A stretch of DNA of 60,668 bases, taken from NCBI RefSeq assembly GCF_014697025.1, contig NZ_JACJRC010000030.1:1-60668 (forward strand). Direction: 5' to 3'. The DNA is from Alkalinema sp. FACHB-956. Lineage in GTDB: Bacteria; Cyanobacteriota; Cyanobacteriia; Leptolyngbyales; Leptolyngbyaceae. The translations under genes and the position numbers were made by a program. Under the pieces are notes generated by a model. It saw only the letters and a list, made by a program, of their open reading frames with translations. It was not told the DNA's origin and did not search any database. How positions within the stretch are numbered: the first letter of the stretch is position 1; each line of letters begins with the position of its first letter. Below, one piece after another: positions 46,357-55,506 of the stretch.

Positions 46357-46458
46357 ATGTTTAAGCCAGTTGTTCTGCAAGATAATACCGAACGCTCCGT
46401 TTTTGCCCAATCGGCGATCGCTATGATCCTCTTTCTTTTGCTCGTGGCATTGCTGTAG
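46357..46458 (+). CDS. Possible 33-residue single-span membrane protein
   Basis: The product is a 13-residue polar N-terminus (MFKPVVLQDNTER) and one hydrophobic helix (SAIAMILFLLLVALL, residues 19-33) ending at the C-terminus. AGAGGTG lies about seven bases before the ATG, and GCGATCGC (HIP1) occurs within it. It resembles small subunits of photosynthetic complexes in size but matches none of those I remember (PetG, PetL, PetM, PetN, PsbI, PsbM, PsbT, PsbX, Psb30, PsaI, PsaM). It sits in a 1.3-kb gap between the Cys-repeat gene and chlB. Confidence 0.55.
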   Translation: MFKPVVLQDNTERSVFAQSAIAMILFLLLVALL

Positions 46459-46562
46459 TCAATCCCGATCGCTGCACACCCGATCGCTGCACAGTGCACT
46501 GTCCTGAACAAACAACCTTCCAGCCATACAGGTAGGAAGGAGTCGCTAGCCAGACATCTTCG

Positions 46563-46627
46563 CTAGCTATCTCAGTTAGAGATCTTAATTAGAGGTCTGA
46601 GTTAGAGATCTTAAGTTAGAGATCTTA
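46563..46627 (+). repeat. AGTTAGAGATCTTA tandem repeat
   Basis: About four copies of (A)GTTAGAGATCTTAA-like units, the middle ones diverged (AATTAGAGGTCTGA). Confidence 0.85.
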
Positions 46628-46758
46628 CCCACCTGTCGCAATGTTGCAGCCTGTTGCAGGAGCAAACCTAGGACAGAATGGAGTTAAAAATCCGAACTGA
46701 GTTCAGCATGGAGTCTGGATATGGCTTCTGGGCAGAGGGTGACAGTGCAAGGTTAGCT

Positions 46759-46855
46759 GTAGAGTTAAACCGTAGAGTTAAACCATAGGGTTAAACCGTA
46801 GAGTTACGCTATGGATTCATCCTGTAGAGTAATCCTGTAGAGTAATCCTATAGAG
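46759..46855 (+). repeat. Two successive 13-bp tandem arrays
   Basis: GTAGAGTTAAACC, three to four copies (46,759-46,806), followed by TCCTGTAGAGTAA, three copies (46,819-46,855). Both share GTAGAGT, suggesting that one array arose from the other. Confidence 0.88.
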
Positions 46856-47076
46856 AAACACTAGCTTACATTGAGGGTGATACCAAGGGAAACTCTATAC
46901 AAATATCTGAAATCAATGGTTGAGTAGTCACGTAATGAGATTTACTGAGAATCGTTTCTGAGTCAGATGCGAGATATCAGAAGCATGACGGATGGCATCG
47001 ACTTTTTGTCATTCGATTTGTTGAGTGGGTATAGGCTCCTTTTTAGGGTTAACTGACGAAAAACAGTTCGAGTGAA

Positions 47077-47110
47077 TGAAGCCTCCTGGGGATTTCCCCA
47101 GGAGGCTTCA
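47077..47110. terminator. Strong palindromic hairpin, likely chlB terminator
   Basis: TGAAGCCTCCTGGGGA / TCCCCAGGAGGCTTCA is a perfect 16-bp stem with a TT loop, about 55 bases past the chlB stop. No long T-run follows directly on the - strand, so it could also be an mRNA-stabilising hairpin. Confidence 0.75.
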
Positions 47111-47166
47111 GATTATGCAGCGATGGCTATGCGGCAATAGGTATGCGGTAATACCGGACTAGCGGA

Positions 47167-48693
47167 CTAGGCCCCAACTGCTTCCTTGGCAGCGTAAAGC
47201 ACCTCAGCGGTGATTTCTGAAAGACCCCGATCGCGGGCAAATTTCTCCGTATTGCGTTTGACCTTGCCCCGCACAAAGCCGGGAATTTTGTTCAGTTCTG
47301 CCAAGCCATCCTTACTCCAGTTCATCTCGGTATCACTGGATAAGCCTTTGGTAATGACTTCCTTGGTGTCGTGGCCACCAAAGATCTCCAACAGGTGATC
47401 TTCCATGCCTAGGGTGAAGGAATTGTAGATTAAATCCACCAATTGGTTCGTTCCTTCGTAGCCCAACATCGGCTTGTAACCGATCGGGAAGTTCTGCACA
47501 TGGATCGGTGCTGAAATGACGCCGCAGGGAATATTTAAGCGTTTCCCCACATGGCGTTCCATTTGGGTACCAAAAATGGCTGCCGGTTCCACCCGAGCCA
47601 CGGCATCGCCCACGACGGTATGGTCATCGGTGATGAGAATTTCGTCGCAGTATTCCGACACTTCATTGCGGAACCACGCTTCATCGTATTTGCAGAAGGT
47701 GCCCGCCCAGACGACGTGAATGCCCATTTCCCGCGCCAGAATTTTGGTAATCGCTGCTGCGTGGGTGGCATCACCGTAGACCACCGCTTTTTTGCCCGTC
47801 AGGTTTTGGCAGTCGATCGATCGAGAAAACCAAGCAGCTTGGGAAACAAAGCGGGTTTGCTCATCGATGAATTCTTCGTAATCCACAGCCACACCGCGAT
47901 CGTTGAGTAGCTTTTGCACAGCCCGGATAAAGCGAGCCGTTTCCACTACCCCCATCGGCGTAATGTCGATACAGGGCATGCCAAAGGTTTGCTCTAAATA
48001 CTGGGCGGTCATCGGCCCCAATTCACGGTAGGGCGCGATATTGAACCAGGCACGGGAGAGATTTTTCAATTCATGGACGGAAGCCCCATCGGGGATCACC
48101 GCATTGACCGTGATCCCAAGGTCTTTCATCAAGCGTTTGAGTTCTGTACAGTCGTGGTTGTTGTGAAAGGCGAGGGTGGAAATTCCCAAAATATTCACCG
48201 ACGGTTCTGGGGTTTTGTCCGTTGGGAGTTCGCCTTTTTTGCGGGCCTTTTCCGTGTAGAACTCAACAATTTGGTGCAAGGTACGATCGGCGGCTTGCAG
48301 TTCGTTGACCCGATAGTGGTTCACATCCGCTAGCAGCACATCGCTCTTGGCATCGAGGCTCGCCCGCTCCACAAAGTTCTGCAAATCTTCTTGTAGGATG
48401 CTGGAAGTACAGGTTGGGGTCAGAACGATCAGATCGGGATGTTCTTCGCGATCCTTACGGGTGATGTTGTCCACCACTTTTTCCTGGGATCCCCGCGCCA
48501 ACACATTACGATCGACCACACTGGCGGTCACTGGGGTGAAATTGCGATCGCGTTCCAGCATCGATCGCATCACGTTGAAATAATCATCGCCTAAGGGCGC
48601 ATGCATAATTGCATGGACATTGTTAAACGAACTTGCCACCCGCAAGGTGCCGATGTGCGCGGGGCCTGCATACATCCAGTAGGCCAATTTCAT
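47167..48693 (-). CDS. chlB: Light-independent protochlorophyllide reductase subunit B
   Basis: 508 residues, the normal length. It forms the NB component of DPOR, a nitrogenase-like enzyme that reduces protochlorophyllide in the dark, with ChlN and the ChlL Fe protein. The N-terminus [26 protein letters not shown]-type sequence, [18 protein letters not shown] (Cys ligand), and the C-terminal [24 protein letters not shown] are family-typical. The start at 48693 is fixed by GGAGAG eight bases upstream; the frame extends 74 codons further through repeats. chlL and chlN are not in this window. Confidence 0.97.
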   Translation of the reverse strand: MKLAYWMYAGPAHIGTLRVASSFNNVHAIMHAPLGDDYFNVMRSMLERDRNFTPVTASVVDRNVLARGSQEKVVDNITRKDREEHPDLIVLTPTCTSSILQEDLQNFVERASLDAKSDVLLADVNHYRVNELQAADRTLHQIVEFYTEKARKKGELPTDKTPEPSVNILGISTLAFHNNHDCTELKRLMKDLGITVNAVIPDGASVHELKNLSRAWFNIAPYRELGPMTAQYLEQTFGMPCIDITPMGVVETARFIRAVQKLLNDRGVAVDYEEFIDEQTRFVSQAAWFSRSIDCQNLTGKKAVVYGDATHAAAITKILAREMGIHVVWAGTFCKYDEAWFRNEVSEYCDEILITDDHTVVGDAVARVEPAAIFGTQMERHVGKRLNIPCGVISAPIHVQNFPIGYKPMLGYEGTNQLVDLIYNSFTLGMEDHLLEIFGGHDTKEVITKGLSSDTEMNWSKDGLAELNKIPGFVRGKVKRNTEKFARDRGLSEITAEVLYAAKEAVGA

Positions 48694-48763
48694 AGAGTCT
48701 CTCCAAACTAAGCGCAGTGATGCTTCGGATCGAACGGGAGGTGCAGCGGCGCAACTTGGCAAC

Positions 48764-48910
48764 GGGAATTCAACCCAAGATTTAACCCAAGATTCAACCC
48801 AGAATTCAACGCAATGGGAACAATGCAGTGAAGTTGAATGGAGTGGAGTTGAATGTGAAGTTGAATATAGCGAAGTTGAACGGAGCGAAGTTGAGCGCAG
48901 TAACGTTAGA
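48764..48910 (-). repeat. Tandem repeats upstream of chlB
   Basis: Two families on the + strand: AATTCAACCCAAG / ATTTAACCCAAG / ATTCAACCCAG (about 48,767-48,810), and five GAAGTTGAAyrkAGC-like units of 14-15 bp (about 48,829-48,899). They fill the expected chlB promoter region. Confidence 0.85.
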
Positions 48911-49106
48911 CGCAATGAAGCGGAAACCCGTCACTCTGCACGGCCTGTTCCTCTCTTATACCTTGCGATGTTTGACCGACTCAATTGTTGTGACACGAGA
49001 CGAAACGATTCTTAGTGTTCTGTAACCGATCGCGGGGGCAAAACTCTCATCGGGGTGGGGCAGCCCTAACTTGATTGGGGTGAGGCAGCCCCTTAAATAA
49101 ACCCCT

Positions 49107-49844
49107 CTAGCAACTGAGGGCGTAGAGGGGTTGTTTCACTTTCCGTTGCAGGAGGAAGAGTTCTTGAATGCCTTGATCAGCCAGATCCAAAATTTGATTG
49201 AGTTGGCGACGGCTAAAGCTGCCCGCTTCTGCGGTGCCTTGTACCTCAATGATCCCGCCTTCTTCGTTCATAACAATGTTGGAATCAATATCAGCGCGCA
49301 CATCTTCCAAGTAATTTAGATCCAGAAAGGCTTCGTCATCAATCAATCCCACAGAAACAGCTGCCACTTGATGGATTAAGGGAGAGGTCTCTAGGATGTC
49401 ACGGGTTAGCAAGGAGTCGATCGCGTCCTGGAGCGCCACGAATGCCCCCGTAATGGCCGTTGTGCGGGTGCCTCCATCGGCCTGCAACACATCCGCATCG
49501 ACAATTAACGTCCGTTCCCCCAGTTTTTCCATGTCCAAGGTCGATCGCAAACTGCGACCGATCAGGCGTTGGATTTCCTGGGTGCGGCCCGATAGTTTCA
49601 TAAATTCCCGATCGCAGCGATCGTGGGTGGCTCCGGGGAGCATCCGATATTCTGCTGTCAGCCACCCTTGACCTTTGCCTTCTAAAAACCGAGGAACTTT
49701 CTCCTGAATGCAAACGGTGCACAGCACGTGGGTATCTCCACACTTCGCTAGGACGGATCCCGCTGCATGTTTCGTAAAGCCTCGCTCAAAACTCACCGGA
49801 CGAAGTTGATCGGGTTGCCGACCGTCAGGACGCTGCCAAACCAT
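49107..49844 (-). CDS. rph: Ribonuclease PH
   Basis: 245 residues. Phosphate-dependent 3' exoribonuclease for tRNA trimming. [23 protein letters not shown] at the start, [64 protein letters not shown], and [25 protein letters not shown] are all typical, including RSLR (RNA/phosphate binding). The start at 49844 was chosen from homology; the frame extends 108 codons further upstream through adk-rph intergenic and adk sequence. The adk-like gene lies 97 bases upstream on the same strand. Confidence 0.94.
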   Translation of the reverse strand: MVWQRPDGRQPDQLRPVSFERGFTKHAAGSVLAKCGDTHVLCTVCIQEKVPRFLEGKGQGWLTAEYRMLPGATHDRCDREFMKLSGRTQEIQRLIGRSLRSTLDMEKLGERTLIVDADVLQADGGTRTTAITGAFVALQDAIDSLLTRDILETSPLIHQVAAVSVGLIDDEAFLDLNYLEDVRADIDSNIVMNEEGGIIEVQGTAEAGSFSRRQLNQILDLADQGIQELFLLQRKVKQPLYALSC

Positions 49845-49941
49845 GCCCCATTCCTCAAAACGCTGGCAATAGGATAGCAGGGGAACTCCTCGACCTGCCG
49901 TAAAGGAGACATAAAAAATCCTGCGTCTTGGAAGGGGGGCG

Positions 49942-50493
49942 TTAGGTAGGCAGCTTATCCACGATCGCTTGGGTGACGGCTTCAATGGAGTGCTGCCCAT
50001 CCACCCGGAGTAGCTTACCGCGCCATTCGTAATAATCCAGCATCGGCAGGGTGATTTCTTGGTGCAGGGCAATCCGCCGCTCGATCGCTTCGTGGTTATC
50101 GTCTTCGCGGGCGCGACTGAGCGATCGATGCAGCAAGAGATCTGGGGCAACCTCCAAGGAAACGGCAAAGGTGAGGCATTGATTCAAACTATCCAGTAAA
50201 AAGTCGAGTTCTTCTGCCTGAAACGCTGTGCGGGGATAGCCTTCTAAGATCCACCCCTGAGCCACATCGGGACGAAGCAACCGCATTTTGATATATTCAA
50301 TCATCAACTCATCGGGCACCAATTCGCCCTTTTCCACATAGGTGCTGACGTTTTTGCCAATTTCAGTTTCCGCCGCGATCGCATCCCGGAGGACTTCGCC
50401 GGTGGAAACGACGGTGACAGCAAGCTGTTCGGCAAGGCGTTGGGCTTGGGTACTGCGACCGGAACCGGGGCCTCCCAGAATAATTAGGCGCAT
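49942..50493 (-). CDS. Adenylate-kinase-like protein with altered P-loop
   Basis: 183 residues. Overall pattern of adenylate kinase: [37 protein letters not shown] (LxGYPRT) and [27 protein letters not shown]. The P-loop reads [10 protein letters not shown] instead of GGPGSGKGTQ, so the invariant Lys is Arg and the next Gly is Ser (residues 13-14). The lid is short. Cyanobacteria usually have a regular adk elsewhere, so this is likely a paralogue with weakened or changed activity. It is upstream of rph in one orientation. Confidence 0.75.
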   Translation of the reverse strand: MRLIILGGPGSGRSTQAQRLAEQLAVTVVSTGEVLRDAIAAETEIGKNVSTYVEKGELVPDELMIEYIKMRLLRPDVAQGWILEGYPRTAFQAEELDFLLDSLNQCLTFAVSLEVAPDLLLHRSLSRAREDDNHEAIERRIALHQEITLPMLDYYEWRGKLLRVDGQHSIEAVTQAIVDKLPT

Positions 50494-50644
50494 GGCGATC
50501 GCTCCTCTGACTACTGGACATAGGTTAGGGGTTGCATGACTATTTTATTCAGTCCCCTTCCAGATGATCCGCCGTGATTCTGCGAAAGATTTGGCCCATC
50601 CCGCTCTTGACAAGGCCGCTAGAATAATAAGTACAAGAGTTCTA

Positions 50645-50680
50645 TTGACACTCCTCTGTATATAGTGTTTTATATCGCCA
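50645..50680 (+). promoter_or_regulatory. Candidate sigma-70-type promoter
   Basis: An exact TTGACA at 50,645-50,650 followed after 17-18 bases by TTTTAT/TTTATA. It lies about 200 bases before the CobA-like gene; a long 5' leader would result. A dyad-like AGTACAAGAGTTCT lies just upstream of it. Sequence-only guess. Confidence 0.4.
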
Positions 50681-50873
50681 ATAGGGTGACTCTCGCACTA
50701 TATGTGTCTCACAGTGAGTCTTAATCTAGCGGCTTTCTAGACATCAGAAAGTATGAGGTTAAACCTACTCAGGATCCAAACATGGACTTGAAGTCATCCT
50801 TAAGCTTGTATCTGTCCTACCAACTTTTTCAGTTCTTTCAGTTCAGCCCCCTCGTTCTGTTCACCCTTGTCCT

Positions 50874-51410
50874 ATGGTTTCTCAACTACAGCGTCCTGCC
50901 GTTGGTACCTCCCGATCGCTCAATCTGTCGATCGAGGGATTAGTTCAAGTCTTTACCTGTCCCCACCGCAGCTTTTTTACTAGTGTGATGGCGCAGGCGT
51001 TGCGCATTGCAGGTCAGGGAACGCCTGTGCTAGTGGTGCAGTTTATGAAAGGGGGCATCGGCCAGGGCTACGATCGACCGATGCAACTGGGGCAGCATCT
51101 TGACTGGGTGCGGTGTGGCATTACCCGTTGCCTGGATACGCCCCAAGTCAGCGAAGAGGAAGCCCGCGCATTGATTGACCTGTGGCAATACACCAAACGC
51201 ATGGTCTATGACGAGCAGTATGACCTGGTGGTGTTGGACGAGCTGAGTGTGGCGATGCAGTTTGGCCTGATTCCGCCGATGGAAGTGTTGGATTTCATTC
51301 GCAAGCGGCCTAAGCATGTGGATGTGATTCTAACGGGGCCAGATATGCCGGAGGTGATTTTGGATGTGGCGGATCAAATTACGGAACTCCGTCGCAGTCA
51401 TCAACCCTAG
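50874..51410 (+). CDS. CobA/BtuR-like protein lacking the P-loop
   Basis: 178 residues. The second half matches ATP:cob(I)alamin adenosyltransferase CobA/BtuR: VLVVQFMKGG, YDLVVLDELSVAMQFGLIPPMEVLDFIRKRP, VDVILTGPDMPEVILDVADQITELR. At the place of the nucleotide-binding NTGNGKGKTTAAFG of the family the sequence reads VFTCPHRSFFTSVM, so the Gly-Lys-Thr are lost. It is therefore unlikely to bind ATP in the classical way; possibly a regulatory or ligand-binding paralogue. Followed 120 bases later by dcd. Confidence 0.7.
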   Translation: MVSQLQRPAVGTSRSLNLSIEGLVQVFTCPHRSFFTSVMAQALRIAGQGTPVLVVQFMKGGIGQGYDRPMQLGQHLDWVRCGITRCLDTPQVSEEEARALIDLWQYTKRMVYDEQYDLVVLDELSVAMQFGLIPPMEVLDFIRKRPKHVDVILTGPDMPEVILDVADQITELRRSHQP

Positions 51411-51529
51411 GGTTTGGGCTTGAGGGGAATCATTTCGTCCAGAGTGCGCTACTAAATCGTTTACTATTTGCTGGGTTACTCCAGTGTTAACCGATCGACC
51501 TTATCTACATTCGACCTTGTCTACAGAAC

Positions 51530-52111
51530 ATGATTAAGAACGACACTTGGATTCAGGAAATGGCGGCAGAGGGCATGATTGAGCCGTTTGAGCCGCAGTT
51601 GGTGCGCCGTGTTGAAGGGAATCCTGTCATTTCCTACGGCTTGAGCAGTTACGGTTATGATTTGCGTCTCTCGCCCAATGAGTTTCGTATTTTCCGCCAT
51701 GTTCCGGGTACTGTTGTCGATCCGAAAAATTTTAATCCTGAAAATCTTGAGCCAGCCAAGCTACACAAAGATGAGCAGGGTGAATTTTTCATCTTACCTG
51801 CCCATTCCTATGGTTTAGGCGTTGCCTTGGAGCGCATTGCGGTTCCTGATAATGTAACTGTGATTTGCATTGGTAAATCTACTTATGCTCGCATTGGCTT
51901 AATTGCTAACTTAACGCCTGCTGAGGCTGGTTGGCGTGGGCATTTGACGTTGGAATTTTCCAATTCTTCTAGCGCGGATTGCCGGATTTATGCCAGTGAG
52001 GGAATTGTGCAGTTGTTGTTCTTTGAGGGTGCGCCCTGTGCGGTGAGTTATCAAACTCGCAATGGGAAGTACCAGGATCAGTTGCAGCAAGTGACCCTAG
52101 CTCGGGTGTAG
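51530..52111 (+). CDS. dcd: dCTP deaminase
   Basis: 193 residues. Deaminates dCTP to dUTP in thymidylate synthesis. MIKNDTWIQEMAAEGMIEPFEP, VISYGLSSYGYDLRLSPNEFRIF, LPAHSYGLGVALERIAVPDNV, CIGKSTYARIGLIANLTPAEAGWRGHLTLEFSNSS (with the catalytic Glu and Arg-Ser region) and ASEGIVQLLFFEG all match. It is of the cyanobacterial/bacterial trimeric type. Base usage is more AT-rich in this gene than in the neighbours (seen in the third positions). Confidence 0.95.
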   Translation: MIKNDTWIQEMAAEGMIEPFEPQLVRRVEGNPVISYGLSSYGYDLRLSPNEFRIFRHVPGTVVDPKNFNPENLEPAKLHKDEQGEFFILPAHSYGLGVALERIAVPDNVTVICIGKSTYARIGLIANLTPAEAGWRGHLTLEFSNSSSADCRIYASEGIVQLLFFEGAPCAVSYQTRNGKYQDQLQQVTLARV

Positions 52112-52162
52112 GGGGGCGTTACCCATTTAATACCCAATTAATTTGTGATTGCCACACATAAC

Positions 52163-52247
52163 GATCCCCCTAAATCCCCCTTAATAAGGGGGACTTTGAG
52201 AAAATTTAGTCAAATCCCCCCCTTATTAAGGGGGGTTAGGGGGGATC
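52163..52247. repeat. Palindromic CCCCCT...AGGGGG element
   Basis: An 85-bp inverted repeat: GATCCCCCTAAATCCCCC followed by TTAATAAGGGGG, and CCCCCCCTTATTAAGGGGGG followed by TTAGGGGGGATC. The arms are complementary. This motif (ATCCCCC / GGGGGAT around TTATTAAG) is a known kind of dispersed cyanobacterial repeat. No transposase is attached. It could be a small MITE-like element or a transcription-ending structure. Confidence 0.75.
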
Positions 52248-52410
52248 GGATCTGTAGCAGTAGTAAATCAATTTGGTATAGCCCTAGAAGTTGGGAAGAC
52301 AAGTTTGTCCGTGGAAGTGTGATTCTTGAAGTTTGTGACGATCGCAGTTTTCTCCTTGGGAAAGCGCGATCGTTTTTCTTTGCGATGCTATGACAGCAGG
52401 GACAGTGCGA

Positions 52411-52653
52411 TTAAAAGTCTGGTTCATCGGATAAACTTTCGATCAGTAAGTCTACTTGACCTTGCCGATCGGCTAAAAAGCGATCGCATTCCTTCAAACG
52501 TTCGACTGCGACGGTAAACTGATCGAAGACCTCTGCCAAGTCCAAATCCCCCGATTCGATCAGCGCTAAAATTTCTTCAACTTGGCTGACCGTTGCTTCG
52601 TAGTTCCAATTGTTTGGGAGCGTTTCCGTTTTGCTCTTCCGCTTGGTTACCAT
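52411..52653 (-). CDS. xseB: Exodeoxyribonuclease VII small subunit
   Basis: 80 residues from the ATG at 52653, preceded by GGAGGA five bases upstream. NWNYEATVSQVEEILALIESGDLDLAEVFDQFTVAVERLKECDRFL is the XseB signature (FExxxxxLExIVxxLExGxLxLExSLxxFxxGxxLxxxCxxxL). It lies 80 bases behind xseA. Confidence 0.9.
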   Translation of the reverse strand: MVTKRKSKTETLPNNWNYEATVSQVEEILALIESGDLDLAEVFDQFTVAVERLKECDRFLADRQGQVDLLIESLSDEPDF

Positions 52654-52733
52654 GCTGTCCTCCGCAATCACTGATTTGAACGTTGACTCAGGTTGAATGT
52701 TTGGTTAACACTTCTGGTTAATGATTGGTTGAA

Positions 52734-54017
52734 TCATTCTGTTGAATGCTCTGTTACTGCGTCCGATGGGATTTCGGTAATTTGGGCAACCATGGAACCC
52801 TGGGCTAATTTGATTGCGATCGATTGGCCCACCTGTACCTGTTGACTCGATCGGACAATTTGGCCTTCTGATCGCACCACGGCATAACCACGTTTGAGAA
52901 CCGCATTGGGATCTAGGGTGATTAACTTTTCTTTTAACAATTTCTGGTGCTGTTGAGCCTGTTGTAATTGCTGCTGGATAGATTGCATCAACTGCTTTTT
53001 GAGCCAATGGAGGCGCTGTTGTTCCTGGTGCAATTGCCGATCGGGTCGGACGCGGGTTAAGCGATCGCGCAAGCGCATTAAACGAATCTGTTGATCGGCG
53101 ATCGCGGCTTCCATGGCATCCCGTAACGCCTGTACCCGATCGAGATGGGCGATCGCCAAATCCGCTAAACAGGGTACCGCCACTTCCGCCGCTGCCGTGG
53201 GCGTGTGGGCAAAATAATCCGCTGCCAAATCCGCCAGCGACTCATCCCGTTCATGGCCAATCCCAGAAATTACCGGGATCTTGCACAGCGCCACGGCCCG
53301 CACCACCCACTCATCATTAAAGCAAGCCAAATCCTCCGCTGCACCGCCCCCCCGCGCCAAAATCACCACCTCCGCCCGCCCATCGGTTTCCACCCGATCG
53401 ATCGCGGCGGCGATCGACGCGGGAGCCGTTTCCCCCTGCACGATCGCCGGAGAGAGCAACACCTGCAAACCAGGATACCGATGCCGCAACGTTTTTTGGA
53501 TATCGCCCCAGGCGGCTGCGTTGGGAGAGGTGACCACGGCGATCGTTTGGGGATGGCTGGGCAGGGGGCGTTTCCGATCGGGATCAAAGAGGCCCTCCGC
53601 TGCGAGGCGATCGTAGAGTTGCCGGAAGCGCAGTGCTTGCAGTCCCGCCCCTGCTGGCAAAATTTGATAGACCTGAAGTTGATAGCGGCTCTGCTGAATA
53701 TAGGTTTTAACTTCACCGAGGGCGATCACCTGTTCCCCCGCACTAGGCAGGGTTTTCAGGCGATGGGCATAGCTGTTCCAAGCCACACAAAGCAGCGATT
53801 GCTTGCCAACGGGATCCTGCAAGGTGAAGTGAATGCCCTTCGCACTTTGACTAACGCTAGAGACTTCCCCCAGCACCCAAATTTGCCGTAAATTCGGATC
53901 CAGTTCCAGGGACTCCTTAATATAAGTCGCCACGCCTGCTACCGTCAGCGTCCCCTGGGGAAATCCGGAGTCCGCCTCGTCGAGGGAATCTAGGTGCGAT
54001 CGTAGGTCATCCAACAT
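52734..54017 (-). CDS. xseA: Exodeoxyribonuclease VII large subunit
   Basis: 427 residues from the ATG at 54017 (a TTG lies seven codons upstream). OB-fold N-domain (QGTLTVAGVATYIKESLELDPNLRQIWVLGEVSSVSQSAKGIHFTLQD) and catalytic core: IAVVTSPNAAAWGDIQKTLRHRYPGLQVLLSPAIVQGETAPASIAAAIDRVE, VVILARGGGAAEDLACFNDEWVVRAVALCKIPVISGIGHERDESLADLAADYFAHTPTAAAE. The motif GIGHExDxxLxDxxAxxRxxTPTAAA is complete except that A-D-Y replaces the usual R. C-terminal coiled coil (QQLQQAQQHQKLLKEKL). ExoVII degrades single strands. Confidence 0.93.
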   Translation of the reverse strand: MLDDLRSHLDSLDEADSGFPQGTLTVAGVATYIKESLELDPNLRQIWVLGEVSSVSQSAKGIHFTLQDPVGKQSLLCVAWNSYAHRLKTLPSAGEQVIALGEVKTYIQQSRYQLQVYQILPAGAGLQALRFRQLYDRLAAEGLFDPDRKRPLPSHPQTIAVVTSPNAAAWGDIQKTLRHRYPGLQVLLSPAIVQGETAPASIAAAIDRVETDGRAEVVILARGGGAAEDLACFNDEWVVRAVALCKIPVISGIGHERDESLADLAADYFAHTPTAAAEVAVPCLADLAIAHLDRVQALRDAMEAAIADQQIRLMRLRDRLTRVRPDRQLHQEQQRLHWLKKQLMQSIQQQLQQAQQHQKLLKEKLITLDPNAVLKRGYAVVRSEGQIVRSSQQVQVGQSIAIKLAQGSMVAQITEIPSDAVTEHSTE

Positions 54018-54182
54018 AGACAAGCCCTTACAGAACAAGACTGAGGCAACAAACGAATTTACAGAACTTGAGACAGGCGCACCGCTGATTGTAGAGCGTT
54101 TCTAAGGAGAACCTTGCCCGTAGACAGCATTGTAAAACGCTTCGGGACGGAAATCCGCGATCGCCGCCAGCAAAATAATAAA

Positions 54183-54223
54183 TTTGTTCTACTCAATCCG
54201 GTTTTTATGATATATTTGTTCTA
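54183..54223 (+). promoter_or_regulatory. Paired TTTGTTCTA boxes upstream of recA
   Basis: TTTGTTCTA occurs at 54,183-54,191 and 54,215-54,223, starts 32 bases apart (about three helical turns), just upstream of recA. They could be repressor or activator sites. They do not match a LexA box that I can write from memory with confidence. Confidence 0.4.
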
Positions 54224-54252
54224 TCAGTAAACTTCTGTGTTATAAGAGGTGG

Positions 54253-55455
54253 GTGAGAACCTTGGCTAAAGAATCGCTAGACTGGGATATGCCATTGGCA
54301 GACGCGCCAAGCTCCAAAAATCCTACACGTTCAAAGGATAGTTCACGAATGCCGCCCAAAGCATCCTCCTCGGATAACGCCGCCGATAAGGCAAATGCTG
54401 ATAAGCAAAAAGCCCTCAATTTAGTCCTGGGGCAAATTGAACGCAACTTTGGTAAGGGCAGCATCATGCGCCTCGGTGATGCCACCCGCATGAAAGTGGA
54501 AACCATCCCCAGTGGGGCGCTGACCCTGGATTTGGCCCTGGGGGGCGGAATGCCCAAGGGTCGAGTAATTGAAATTTACGGGCCAGAAAGTTCCGGTAAG
54601 ACAACGGTGGCGCTCCATGCCGTTGCGGAAGTGCAGAAACAGGGAGGCATCGCAGCCTTTGTGGATGCAGAGCACGCCCTTGATCCGACCTATGCCGCCA
54701 ATCTGGGCGTAGACATTGATAACCTGCTCGTTTCCCAGCCCGATACCGGGGAAGCCGCCTTGGAAATTGTCGATCAACTGGTGCGATCGGCGGCGGTGGA
54801 TATTGTCGTCATCGACTCGGTGGCGGCCTTGGTACCCCGGGCAGAAATTGAAGGGGAAATGGGTGACTCCCACGTAGGTCTGCAAGCGCGGTTGATGAGC
54901 CAAGCGCTACGGAAAATTACGGGGAACATTGGGAAGTCCGGCTGTACGGTTGTCTTCCTGAACCAATTGCGCCAAAAAATCGGGGTCACCTACGGTAGCC
55001 CAGAAACCACGACGGGCGGCCAAGCGCTGAAATACTACGCTTCGGTGCGGTTAGACATTCGCCGGATTCAAACCCTGAAGAAGGGCAACGAAGAATTTGG
55101 GATTCGGGCGAAGGTAAAGGTTGCCAAGAATAAAGTTGCGCCACCCTTCCGAATTGCCGAGTTTGATGTGATTTTCGGGAAGGGAATTTCCACGCTGGGT
55201 TGCTTGGTGGATCTGGCGGAAGAAACCAACGTCATTTCCCGCAAGGGTGCTTGGTACAGCTACAACGGCGACAACATCAGCCAAGGCCGTGACAATGCGA
55301 TTAAATACCTAGAAGAAAAGCCTGAACTAGCCCAGGAAATTGAAAAGCTGGTACGGGAAAAACTGGAGATGGGCGCACAGGTATCGGCGAATACGGTGGG
55401 TCATGCCGAGCCGGAGGATGAAGAGGATGATTTTGATCCGGAGGCTGATCAATAG
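54253..55455 (+). CDS. recA: RecA recombinase
   Basis: 400 residues from the GTG at 54253; other in-frame starts are TTG 54262, ATG 54289 and ATG 54349. The conserved part begins [55 protein letters not shown]. Walker A is GPESSGKTT, followed by [56 protein letters not shown] and the RecA C-terminal acidic tail [13 protein letters not shown]. The ~50 residues before KQKALN ([39 protein letters not shown]) are an unusual extension, if used. RecA catalyses strand exchange and activates the SOS response. Confidence 0.97.
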   Translation: MRTLAKESLDWDMPLADAPSSKNPTRSKDSSRMPPKASSSDNAADKANADKQKALNLVLGQIERNFGKGSIMRLGDATRMKVETIPSGALTLDLALGGGMPKGRVIEIYGPESSGKTTVALHAVAEVQKQGGIAAFVDAEHALDPTYAANLGVDIDNLLVSQPDTGEAALEIVDQLVRSAAVDIVVIDSVAALVPRAEIEGEMGDSHVGLQARLMSQALRKITGNIGKSGCTVVFLNQLRQKIGVTYGSPETTTGGQALKYYASVRLDIRRIQTLKKGNEEFGIRAKVKVAKNKVAPPFRIAEFDVIFGKGISTLGCLVDLAEETNVISRKGAWYSYNGDNISQGRDNAIKYLEEKPELAQEIEKLVREKLEMGAQVSANTVGHAEPEDEEDDFDPEADQ

Positions 55456-55506
55456 GACATTGGGTGGTCGCTTACGGTTTAACGTTTGTTTCCGCTAGAT
55501 AGGGTA

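Noticed and set aside
48694-48915. N-terminal extension of chlB
   Set aside because: The extra 74 codons are Ser/Thr/Leu repeats from the tandem array; the known ChlB start and GGAGAG fix the start at 48693.
49845-50168. N-terminal extension of rph
   Set aside because: The extra codons are adk sequence read in another frame; RNase PH starts at 49844.
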